DNA of 64,000 bases from Paraburkholderia acidicola (GTDB lineage: Bacteria; Pseudomonadota; Gammaproteobacteria; Burkholderiales; Burkholderiaceae). Below, one piece after another: positions 17,226 to 25,195 of the stretch (the stretch's first letter is position 1; the number at the start of each line of letters is the position of its first letter). A program made the position numbers and the translations under genes. The notes under the pieces are model-generated. The model was not told where the DNA came from. It ran no database searches and worked only from the letters and a program-made list of their open reading frames with translations. The DNA lies in contig NZ_MTZV01000003.1 in assembly GCF_002362315.1 (NCBI RefSeq), positions 248,001 through 312,000 on the forward strand, written 5' to 3'.

Positions 17226-18791
17226 ATGGCTCAAGCTCAGGCGCAAGTCCCTCATCCGCCGCTAGAGGGTGCGCAACTGGTGATCGGCACCATCGCGGTG
17301 TCGCTCGCCGTTTTCATGAACGTGCTCGATACGTCGATTGCGAACGTATCGATCCCGTCTATCTCTGGCGACCTCGGCGTGTCGTCGGATCAGGGCACGT
17401 GGGTCATCACCTCGTTCGCGGTGGCCAACGCGATCTCGGTGCCGCTCACCGGCTGGCTCACCGATCGCATCGGCCAGGTGCGTCTCTTCATGGCGTCGAT
17501 CGTGCTGTTCGTGATCTCGTCGTGGATGTGCGGCCTCGCGCCCACCCTGCCCTTCCTGCTCGCATCGCGTGTGCTGCAGGGGGCAGTTGCCGGCCCGATG
17601 ATCCCGCTGTCGCAAACGCTGCTACTCGCCAGCTATCCGCGCGCCAAGGCGCCAATGGCGCTATCGATGTGGGCGATGACCACGCTGATCGCGCCGGTCG
17701 CAGGGCCGATTTTAGGCGGCTGGATCTCGGACAACATCTCGTGGCCGTGGATCTTCTACGTGAACATCCCGGTCGGCGCAGTCGCCGCGCTCGCGACGTG
17801 GATGATCTTCCGTAACCGCGACTCGGTCGTGAAGAAGGCACCGATCGACGGTGTCGGTCTCTCGCTGCTGATCATCTGGGTCGGTTCGTTGCAGGTCATG
17901 CTCGACAAGGGCAAGGACCTCGACTGGTTCTCGTCGACGACCGTCGTCGTGCTCGCGCTCACCGCCGTGATCGCGCTCGCGTTCTTCATCGTCTGGGAGC
18001 TGACCGCGGAACATCCGGTCGTCGACCTGTCGCTGTTCAAGCTGCGTAACTTCACGGGCGGTACGGTCGCGCTGTCGATCGGCTACGGGCTGTACTTCGG
18101 CAATCTCGTGCTACTGCCGCTATGGCTGCAAACCGATATCGGCTACACCGCCACCGATGCGGGCCTCGTGATGGCGCCCGTCGGCATCTTCGCGGTCATA
18201 CTCTCGCCGCTCACCGGCAAGATCCTGCCGCGCACCGACCCGCGCTATATCGCCACGGCGTCGTTCCTGATCTTCGCGCTGATCTTCTGGATGCGCTCAC
18301 GCTATACGACCGGTGTCGATGAGTTTTCGCTGTTGCTGCCCACCTTGATCCAGGGCATCGGCATGGCCGGCTTCTTCATTCCGCTCGTGTCGATCACATT
18401 GTCCGGGCTACCCGGCAACCGGATTCCAGCGGCGTCGGGGCTATCGAACTTCGTGCGGATCATGTGCGGTGGTATCGGTACGTCGATCTTCCAGACTGCA
18501 TGGGATCACCGTACGGTCCTGCATCACGCGCAACTGACCGAACAGGCGTCCCGGTACAACCCTGTCTTCGCCCAATCGATGCAGCAGATGCAAAACGCGG
18601 GCTTGAGCCAGCAGCAGGCGCATGGGCTGTTCAACTCGATGGTGACGCAACAGGCTGCGCAGCTCGGCGTGAACGATATTTTCTATATTTCGGCCGGCAT
18701 TTTCGTCGCGCTGGTCGGATTGATCTGGATCACGCGACCTGATCGCTCGGGCGGCGGCGATGCCGGGGCGGCGGCTTCGGCGGCGCATTGA
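17226..18791 (+). CDS. EmrB/QacA-type MFS drug transporter (DHA2, 14 TM)
   Basis: A 521-aa proton-driven drug exporter. MFS motif C-type and DHA2 hallmarks include FMNVLDTSIANVSIPSISGDLG in the first helix, WVITSFAVANAISVPLTGWLTDRIGQVR, LQGAVAGPMIPLSQ, and GPILGGWISDNISWPWIFYVNIPVG. Hydrophobic segments fit about 14 helices; a Gly/Ala-rich tail is cytoplasmic. It is the last gene of marR-OMF-emrA-emrB; a GC-rich hairpin with a T-rich tail follows. Likely substrates are hydrophobic or phenolic compounds, not deducible from sequence alone. Confidence 0.94.
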   Translation: MAQAQAQVPHPPLEGAQLVIGTIAVSLAVFMNVLDTSIANVSIPSISGDLGVSSDQGTWVITSFAVANAISVPLTGWLTDRIGQVRLFMASIVLFVISSWMCGLAPTLPFLLASRVLQGAVAGPMIPLSQTLLLASYPRAKAPMALSMWAMTTLIAPVAGPILGGWISDNISWPWIFYVNIPVGAVAALATWMIFRNRDSVVKKAPIDGVGLSLLIIWVGSLQVMLDKGKDLDWFSSTTVVVLALTAVIALAFFIVWELTAEHPVVDLSLFKLRNFTGGTVALSIGYGLYFGNLVLLPLWLQTDIGYTATDAGLVMAPVGIFAVILSPLTGKILPRTDPRYIATASFLIFALIFWMRSRYTTGVDEFSLLLPTLIQGIGMAGFFIPLVSITLSGLPGNRIPAASGLSNFVRIMCGGIGTSIFQTAWDHRTVLHHAQLTEQASRYNPVFAQSMQQMQNAGLSQQQAHGLFNSMVTQQAAQLGVNDIFYISAGIFVALVGLIWITRPDRSGGGDAGAAASAAH

Positions 18792-18824
18792 TGCGCTTCT
18801 GAAACGATCGACCCGTCAATCAGT

Positions 18825-18862
18825 TCGGCCGCGCGCTCCCGCCGCGGCCGATTTCATTTCTT
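18825..18862 (+). terminator. Terminator of the marR-emrAB operon
   Basis: A perfect 9-bp stem TCGGCCGCG/CGCGGCCGA (18825-18833 with 18843-18851) with a 9-nt loop is followed by a T-rich TTTCATTTCTT run. Confidence 0.75.
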
Positions 18863-19032
18863 GATCTGTTGTTACGGCTGAACGTCGAGCTGCTGCGGCA
18901 GTTCGGCCTGCATCCGCTCGTCCCTGACCGCTACCCCGATCATCCGATCACACCTCCCACGCCAGCCAAGTTGTTAAGAACTGTCTGAAAATTGATGAGT
19001 TTTGTACACACATTGAACTGCCGGGCTGGTTT

Positions 19033-19044
19033 GTATTCCAATAC
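19033..19044. promoter_or_regulatory. Short palindrome upstream of macA
   Basis: GTATT-CC-AATAC is a perfect 5-bp inverted repeat 39 bp before the macA ATG, in an AT-richer stretch. It is a candidate operator, with no known regulator assigned. Confidence 0.3.
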
Positions 19045-19083
19045 GCGACTTTCAATTACGTTACGCTCGCGATCCTCTCTCCC

Positions 19084-20283
19084 ATGAAAAAAACCCAACG
19101 CCGCTGGACCGGCATCGTGGCCGGCGCCGTCGCGCTGATCCTGCTTGCTGCGCTCTGCCTGCATTTCTTCTCCGGCGACAAGGGCCCGCAATACCTCACC
19201 GCGAAGGTCGGCCGCACTGATCTCGAAAACGCCGTGCTCGCCACCGGCACCTTGCAGGCGTTCAAACAGGTCGATGTCGGCGCGCAGGTGACCGGGCAGG
19301 TGAAGTCGCTCAAGGTCAAGCTCGGCGACGAGGTAACCAAAGGGCAATGGCTTGCCGAGATCGACCCCGTCATCCCGCAGAACGCGCTGCGTCAGGCCGA
19401 GGCCAACGAACAGAGTCTGGTCGCACAGAAGCGCTCGGTGGCCGCCCAGTTGCTGCAGGCCGAACTCGCGTTCAAGCGCCAGCAGCAGATGCTCTCCGAC
19501 GATTCCACCGCACGGCAGGACTACGAAGCCGCACAAGCCGGTCTCGACATGCAGCGCGCGAGCCTGGCGTCGTTCGATGCGCAGATCCGTGCCTCCCGCA
19601 CGCAGATCGAGATCGCCCAGGCGAACCTCGGCTATACGCGGATCGTCGCGCCGATGAACGGCGAAGTCGTTGCCATCGTGACGCAGGAAGGCCAGACCGT
19701 GATCGCGCAACAACAGGCGCCCGTGATCCTCAAGCTTGCCCAGCTCGACACGATGACGGTGAAGGCCCAAGTGTCCGAAGCAGACGTGATCCGCATCCAC
19801 CCTGGCCAGACCGCCTACTTCACGATTCTCGGCGAAACCGACAAACGCTATTACGGCAAGTTGCGCACGGTCGAGCCGGCACCACAAAACTTCGCCGACT
19901 CGCAAGGCGGTCTGGGTGGCATGGGCGGTGGCTCGTCGAAATCGAACACGGCGGTGTTCTACAACGCGTTGTTCGAAGTGCCGAATCCGGACCACCACCT
20001 GCGCATTGCGATGACCGCGCAGGTCAACGTACTGCTCGGCACCGCATCCCACGCGCTCAGCATCCCGGTCGCCGCGCTCGGCGAAAAAGACAAGGATGGG
20101 TCCTACATCGTGCGCGTGCTCACCAGCGACAAGCGGGTCGAGACCCGCAAGGTACGCACGGGCATCAATAACAACGTCAGCGTGGAGGTATTGGCGGGGC
20201 TGAAGGAAGGTGAGCACGTGATCATCGGCGAAGCCTCAGATGCAGCCGAAGCCGCAGCCGCTGCGTCAGCTGCGGGGACCTGA
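19084..20283 (+). CDS. macA: MacA-type periplasmic adaptor of macrolide/peptide efflux
   Basis: A 399-aa membrane-fusion protein. One N-terminal TM helix (about 11-29) is followed by lipoyl halves (LENAVLATGTLQAFKQVDVGAQVTGQV; LGYTRIVAPMNGEVVAIVTQEGQTV) and a long alpha-hairpin rich in Gln/Ala. A beta-barrel contains a Gly-rich loop (GGLGGMGGGSSKS), and an Ala-rich C-terminus follows. It stimulates the MacB ATPase and contacts the outer-membrane channel. The gene stops 2 bp before macB and heads macA-macB-OMF. The ribosome site before the ATG is poor. Confidence 0.93.
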   Translation: MKKTQRRWTGIVAGAVALILLAALCLHFFSGDKGPQYLTAKVGRTDLENAVLATGTLQAFKQVDVGAQVTGQVKSLKVKLGDEVTKGQWLAEIDPVIPQNALRQAEANEQSLVAQKRSVAAQLLQAELAFKRQQQMLSDDSTARQDYEAAQAGLDMQRASLASFDAQIRASRTQIEIAQANLGYTRIVAPMNGEVVAIVTQEGQTVIAQQQAPVILKLAQLDTMTVKAQVSEADVIRIHPGQTAYFTILGETDKRYYGKLRTVEPAPQNFADSQGGLGGMGGGSSKSNTAVFYNALFEVPNPDHHLRIAMTAQVNVLLGTASHALSIPVAALGEKDKDGSYIVRVLTSDKRVETRKVRTGINNNVSVEVLAGLKEGEHVIIGEASDAAEAAAAASAAGT

Positions 20284-20285
20284 CG

Positions 20286-22247
20286 ATGCCGCAACCGTTG
20301 CTGCAACTGACGAACGTCACCCGCCGCTTCCCCGCGGGCGACAAGGATGTCGTCGTGCTGAAGGACGTCAACCTCTCGATCGAAGCGGGTGAGATCGTCG
20401 CGATCATCGGCGCATCGGGCTCGGGAAAATCGACGCTGATGAATATCCTCGGCTGTCTCGATCATCCGAGCGAAGGCAGCTACCGGGTCGGTGGCCGCGA
20501 GACCGGCGAGCTGACCGGTGACGAACTCGCGCAGTTGCGCCGCGAGCACTTCGGTTTCATCTTCCAGCGCTACCACCTGCTGCCGCACCTGACCGCCACG
20601 GGCAATGTCGAAATGCCCGCCGTCTACGCCGGCAGCACGCATGCCGAGCGACGCGAGCGGGCCGCACAACTGCTCGCGCGCCTCGGGCTCGCGGAGCGCG
20701 CCGAGCATCGGCCGAGCCAGTTATCGGGCGGCCAGCAGCAGCGCGTGAGCATCGCCCGTGCGCTAATGAACGGCGGCGAAGTCATCCTCGCCGACGAACC
20801 GACGGGCGCGCTCGATACGAAGAGCGGTCAGGACATGATCCGCATCCTGCGCGAACTGAACGCGCTCGGTCACACCATCATCATCGTCACGCACGATGAG
20901 AGCGTGGCGGTACACGCGCAGCGCATCATCGAGATCAGCGATGGCGAAATTGTCCGCGACCGTCGCAACGTGCGCAGCGTGGCAGACGACGGACGAGGCG
21001 AAGCCAGCACGGGCGTCGCCGCGCGTCGCGCGCATCGGCTGTCGGCGGGTCTCGGTCGCTTCGCCGAAGCATTCAAGATGGCGTGGATCGCGCTGGTTTC
21101 GCACCGGCTTCGCACGCTGCTGACGATGCTCGGCATCATCATCGGGATCACTTCGGTGGTATCGATCGTCGCGATCGGTGAAGGTGCGAAGCGCTACATG
21201 CTCGACGAGATCAGCGCCATGGGCACCAACACGATCAACATCTATCCGGGCTCCGACTGGGGCGACAGCCACGCCAGCACGATCGAGACACTCGTGCCTG
21301 CCGACGTCGCCGCGCTTGTCGAACAGCACTACATCGACAGTGCAACCCCCGAGACCTCGCGCAGTCTGCTGCTGCGCTACCGGAACATCGACGTCAACGC
21401 ACAGATCAGCGGTGTCGGCGCCAGCTTTTTCCAGGTGCGCGGTATGAAGATGGCGCAGGGCATCGCCTTCGGACCCGACGAGGTGCGCCGCCAGGCGCAG
21501 GTGGTCGTGATCGACCAGAACACGCGGCGCAAGCTGTTCGGTGCGAATCCGAACCCGCTCGGCGAAGTGATCCTGATCGACAACCTGCCCTCTGTCGTGA
21601 TCGGCGTCGCCGCCGAAAAGAAGAGCGCGTTCGGCGACGTAAAAAACCTCAGCGTCTGGGTGCCCTACACCACCGCGAGCGGTCGGCTCTTCGGCCAGCA
21701 GTACTTCGACAGCATCACCGTGCGCGTGCGCGATGGCCAGCCCAGCAGTGCAGCAGAACAAAGCGTCACGAAGCTGCTGAAGCAACGCCACGGCCGCAAG
21801 GATTTCTTCACCTACAACATGGACAGCATCGTGAAGACAGTCGCGAAGACCGGTCAATCGCTCACGTTGCTGCTGTCGCTGATTGCGGTGATCTCGCTGG
21901 TGGTGGGTGGGATCGGTGTGATGAACATCATGCTCGTGTCGGTCACCGAGCGTACCCGCGAAATCGGCATCCGTATGGCGGTGGGCGCGCGTCAGACCGA
22001 CATCATGCAGCAGTTCCTCGTCGAAGCCGTGCTGGTCTGCCTGATGGGCGGCGCAATCGGCATCGTGCTGTCGTTCGGTATGAGCTTCCTGTTCTCTCTC
22101 TTTGTCAGTCAATGGAAAATGGTGTTCTCAGCCACCTCGATCGTCTCCGCCTTCCTGTGCTCGACGCTGATCGGCATCGTGTTCGGCTTCATGCCGGCGC
22201 GCAACGCTTCGCGCCTCGATCCGATCGATGCGCTCGCACGCGATTGA
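20286..22247 (+). CDS. macB: MacB-type ABC exporter (ATPase-permease fusion)
   Basis: A 653-aa protein with an N-terminal ABC ATPase (Walker [10 protein letters not shown] at 42-50, signature LSGGQQQR near 147, Walker [13 protein letters not shown] near 165). A linker and a first TM helix (about 270-300, [24 protein letters not shown]) follow, then a large periplasmic domain and a C-terminal FtsX-type three-helix permease ([38 protein letters not shown]). It works as a dimer with MacA and an OMF to expel macrolides, lipopeptides or other substrates captured in the periplasm. The downstream OMF gene starts 13 bp after the stop. Confidence 0.95.
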   Translation: MPQPLLQLTNVTRRFPAGDKDVVVLKDVNLSIEAGEIVAIIGASGSGKSTLMNILGCLDHPSEGSYRVGGRETGELTGDELAQLRREHFGFIFQRYHLLPHLTATGNVEMPAVYAGSTHAERRERAAQLLARLGLAERAEHRPSQLSGGQQQRVSIARALMNGGEVILADEPTGALDTKSGQDMIRILRELNALGHTIIIVTHDESVAVHAQRIIEISDGEIVRDRRNVRSVADDGRGEASTGVAARRAHRLSAGLGRFAEAFKMAWIALVSHRLRTLLTMLGIIIGITSVVSIVAIGEGAKRYMLDEISAMGTNTINIYPGSDWGDSHASTIETLVPADVAALVEQHYIDSATPETSRSLLLRYRNIDVNAQISGVGASFFQVRGMKMAQGIAFGPDEVRRQAQVVVIDQNTRRKLFGANPNPLGEVILIDNLPSVVIGVAAEKKSAFGDVKNLSVWVPYTTASGRLFGQQYFDSITVRVRDGQPSSAAEQSVTKLLKQRHGRKDFFTYNMDSIVKTVAKTGQSLTLLLSLIAVISLVVGGIGVMNIMLVSVTERTREIGIRMAVGARQTDIMQQFLVEAVLVCLMGGAIGIVLSFGMSFLFSLFVSQWKMVFSATSIVSAFLCSTLIGIVFGFMPARNASRLDPIDALARD

Positions 22248-22260
22248 GGGGCTTCGCACA

Positions 22261-23637
22261 ATGACTCCGATGATCCCTCTTCGGCGCACCGTCCTCACGC
22301 TCGCCTGCGCAGCAGCTGTGTTATCCGGTTGTGCGAATACGCGTGGCGAGGCGTTGCCGCCGGTCGACATGCCCGCGCACTGGAACTCGCCCGTTTCGTC
22401 CACGGCCGCATCGGCGTCTGCGCTCTGGTGGCACAGCTTCGGCGACCCCGTGCTCGACGGGTTGATCGAGGATGCGCTGAAGACCAACAACGATCTCGCC
22501 GCCGCCGCGATTCGAGTGTACCGCGCGCAGCTTCAGGCCGGACTCAGCAATACGAATCTCACGCCCGACGTCACGCTCGGCGCGAACGGCAATGTGTCGC
22601 GCTCGCTCGATACTCACCAGGAAAGCCGGTCGAGCAACCTGAGCGGCTCGCTTAGCTACGAGCTGGATCTATGGGGCAAGCTTGCGGCGCAACGTAGCGT
22701 TGCGCGCTGGGAGGTGGAAGCGACCGTTGCCGATCGCGAAGCGGTCCGGTTGACGCTGATCGGCACGACGGCATCGCTCTACTGGCAGAGCGGTTATCTG
22801 AACCAGCAGATCGCGCTTGGCGATGCCAACATCGCGTATGCGGAGCAGACGCTCGCGCTCGTCCAGTCGCGCTACGCCGCGGGTGCCGTGTCGGGTCTCG
22901 ACGTCACGCAGGCGGAGCAGACGCTGTCGGCACAGCGCGCTGCGCAAACCGAATTGATTCAGCAGCGCACCGAGAACCGCAATGCGCTCGCCATTCTGTT
23001 CGACCGGCCGCCGCAAACGCTCGCCGCGGAACCACACGCGCTACCTGAGCGGCCGTTGCCGGGTGTACAGGCCGGCCTGCCCGCCGACGTGCTCGGCCGC
23101 CGTCCCGACTTGCGCGCCAGTGAATTCCGACTGCGCGAGTCGCTCGCGAATGTCGAGATCACGCGAACCAGCTTCTACCCGACTTTCTCGCTGACCGGCT
23201 CGCTCGGCACGTCGAGCGCAAGTCTCGAACGTGTACTGCAGAACCCGGTCGCCGCACTGGGCCTCGGCCTCACGCTGCCGTTCATCCAGTGGAACACAAT
23301 GCAGCTACAGATCAAGGTGTCGAGAACGCAGTACGAGGAAGCGGTCGTCAACTTCCGTCAGAAGCTCTATGGCGCGCTGAGCGAAGTGGAGAATGCGTTG
23401 TCCAAACGCGTGCAGCTCGATCAGGAGGCGGAGCAGCGGGCGCTGTCCCTCGCGCAGGCGCAGCGGGCGGAAACGCTCACGCGCTCGCGCTTCAAGGCGG
23501 GTGCGACCGGTGTGCAGCCGTGGCTCGACCAGCAACAACGCTTGCGCGAAGCGCAAAGCACGCTGGCGTTGAATCAGTTGAACCGGCTTAACAATCAGAT
23601 GAGTCTGTATAAGGCGCTGGGTGGGGGCGTGGATTGA
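22261..23637 (+). CDS. NodT-type outer-membrane efflux lipoprotein of the MacAB system
   Basis: A 458-aa OMF. The lipoprotein signal ends VLSGC (Cys24). OEP repeats follow with LSYELDLWGKLAAQRSVARWEVEA and LGRRPDLRASEFRLRESLANVEITRTSFYPTFSL. It is a distant paralogue of the OMF at 14420-15943. The start at 22261 has GAGGGG 8 nt upstream, within the end of macB; a start at 22228 would overlap macB and spoil the signal peptide. Its position after macAB implies that it serves as their dedicated channel. Confidence 0.92.
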   Translation: MTPMIPLRRTVLTLACAAAVLSGCANTRGEALPPVDMPAHWNSPVSSTAASASALWWHSFGDPVLDGLIEDALKTNNDLAAAAIRVYRAQLQAGLSNTNLTPDVTLGANGNVSRSLDTHQESRSSNLSGSLSYELDLWGKLAAQRSVARWEVEATVADREAVRLTLIGTTASLYWQSGYLNQQIALGDANIAYAEQTLALVQSRYAAGAVSGLDVTQAEQTLSAQRAAQTELIQQRTENRNALAILFDRPPQTLAAEPHALPERPLPGVQAGLPADVLGRRPDLRASEFRLRESLANVEITRTSFYPTFSLTGSLGTSSASLERVLQNPVAALGLGLTLPFIQWNTMQLQIKVSRTQYEEAVVNFRQKLYGALSEVENALSKRVQLDQEAEQRALSLAQAQRAETLTRSRFKAGATGVQPWLDQQQRLREAQSTLALNQLNRLNNQMSLYKALGGGVD

Positions 23638-23719
23638 GCGAGTGGCTCGGGGTGGTGGGCAGCTTGCGGGTGGCGGCGATTCGGGATGCTTTCCCAACCA
23701 CCGGCATCGCGTCGTTGCC

Positions 23720-24688
23720 TTAGCTCGCTGTGACGACCAGACGATCCGGCGCCAGCACGCCATCGATCATCTTCGCCACACCGAGTAGTCGCTTGTCCTG
23801 TGTGTAGACACGCACACGTGGGAGATCGGAAGGAAGGTCCAACGTAGTGTTAGCGGCCTGCGGCAACTCGCTCAGACGCAAACGCTGGCCATGCAGAAAG
23901 CGCCGCGCAGATTCTTCATCGAGGTAAACAGCAGGAAACGTCGACAGCAATGCATCGACCGGTTGCAGCCACGCATCGCGCGCGCTTGCGTCAGCATCGG
24001 ACAATGCATCGAGCGTCACCGCATGCTCAAGCGTCAGCGCACCGACCGCCGTACGCCGCAATGCAACCAGATGCGCGCCGCAGCCCAGCGCCTCGCCGAT
24101 GTCTTCGGCGAGCGTGCGCACGTAAGTCCCCTTGCTGCAGGTCACGCGAAACGTCACGTCGGGCAACGCACAGGCAAGCAATTCCAGCACATGGATCGTG
24201 ACCGGCCGCGCTTCGCGCTCGACCACCTGCCCCGCCCGCGCGTATTCGTACAAAGGCTTGCCGTCGCGCTTGAGCGCTGAATACATCGGTGGCACCTGCA
24301 CGATGTCGCCGCGAAAACCCGCCAGTGCCTTGAGTACCGCTGGCTCATCGCACACGACATCGCGCGTCTCCAGCGCTTCGCCTTCCGCGTCGCCGGTCGT
24401 CGTGCGGATGCCGAGCCGCATCGTCGCCTCATAGGTCTTGTCGGCTTCGAGCAGATCCTGGGAGAATTTCGTGGCCTCGCCGAAGCAGAGCGGCAGCAGG
24501 CCCGAGGCAAGCGGGTCGAGGGTGCCGGTGTGACCGGCCTTCTTCGCCAGATAGAGGCGTTTTGCGCGAATCAGCGCATCGTTGCTCGACAGTCCGAGCG
24601 GCTTGTCGAGCAACAGCACGCCGTCGAGCACACGCCGCGGCACGCGAGGACGCTCAGGTCCACGTCCAGCACGTTCAGGTCCGTTCAT
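23720..24688 (-). CDS. truB: tRNA pseudouridine(55) synthase TruB
   Basis: The 322-aa enzyme makes pseudouridine 55 in the T-loop of tRNAs. The catalytic motif AGHTGTLDPLASG contains Asp58. GVLLLDKPLGLSSNDAL precedes it, and YEATMRLG and CSKGTYVRTLAEDIGEALGCGAHL follow. A C-terminal PUA-like extension is present. A short Arg/Pro-rich N-terminal lead precedes the core. It is the last gene of the rimP-nusA-infB-rbfA-truB series, 63 bp after rbfA. Confidence 0.95.
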   Translation of the reverse strand: MNGPERAGRGPERPRVPRRVLDGVLLLDKPLGLSSNDALIRAKRLYLAKKAGHTGTLDPLASGLLPLCFGEATKFSQDLLEADKTYEATMRLGIRTTTGDAEGEALETRDVVCDEPAVLKALAGFRGDIVQVPPMYSALKRDGKPLYEYARAGQVVEREARPVTIHVLELLACALPDVTFRVTCSKGTYVRTLAEDIGEALGCGAHLVALRRTAVGALTLEHAVTLDALSDADASARDAWLQPVDALLSTFPAVYLDEESARRFLHGQRLRLSELPQAANTTLDLPSDLPRVRVYTQDKRLLGVAKMIDGVLAPDRLVVTAS

Positions 24689-24751
24689 CTTGAGAAGCCA
24701 GATCCGGCCGCCAGGCGGCCGTCGTTCAGAAGTTCAGGGAAACAAGTCCGC

Positions 24752-25117
24752 TCAATCGTCTTTCGCGCGGTCAGCATTCGCCTGGTCGATCAGGCGTGAC
24801 ATCTCCACGGCCTGCTCGACCGTCTTGTCGTAGTGGAAATGCAGCGTCGGCACCGTATGAATGTGCAGGCGCTTGAACAACTGGTTATGCAGATGGCCTG
24901 CCGCGTGATTGAGCGCTTCGAGCGTCTGCTGCGGGTCGCCCGTCAACGTCGTGAAGAAGATCTTCGCGTGCGCGTAGTCCGGCGTCAGTTCGACGCTCTG
25001 GATCGTGACAAGGCCGATGCGCGGGTCTTTGACCTCGCGCATCAGTTCGGACAGATCGCGCTGGATCTGATCCGCGATCTGCACATTGCGATTGGGAGAA
25101 GAACGTTTTTTTGGCAT
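24752..25117 (-). CDS. rbfA: 30S ribosome-binding factor A
   Basis: A 121-aa KH-fold protein that assists late 16S rRNA maturation. The sequence [47 protein letters not shown] matches the family, as do the [17 protein letters not shown]-type strand and the short acidic C-terminal tail. It sits between infB and truB, as in many proteobacteria. A terminator-like hairpin lies in the gap from infB. Confidence 0.95.
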   Translation of the reverse strand: MPKKRSSPNRNVQIADQIQRDLSELMREVKDPRIGLVTIQSVELTPDYAHAKIFFTTLTGDPQQTLEALNHAAGHLHNQLFKRLHIHTVPTLHFHYDKTVEQAVEMSRLIDQANADRAKDD

Positions 25118-25129
25118 GGTGAATCCGTA

Positions 25130-25177
25130 GGCACAAAAACAAAACGGGCGGAGCCGGGCAAGCGCCCGCTCCGCCCG
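25130..25177 (-). terminator. Terminator-like hairpin between infB and rbfA
   Basis: On the minus strand a 10-bp stem (CGGGCGGAGC with GCTCCGCCCG, plus-strand 25145-25154 and 25168-25177) has a partly self-pairing loop. It is followed by TTTTGTTTTTG (plus-strand 25134-25144). This has the form of an intrinsic terminator inside an operon and may lower expression of rbfA-truB relative to infB. Confidence 0.75.
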
Positions 25178-25195
25178 GTGTGTCTTGCGCAGTCG

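Noticed and set aside
18872-18943. Minus-strand frame ending LPQQLDVQP-stop that looks like a gene C-terminus
   Set aside because: Only about 23-33 codons are open before an upstream stop, there is no family match, and it sits in the spacer between two plus-strand operons.
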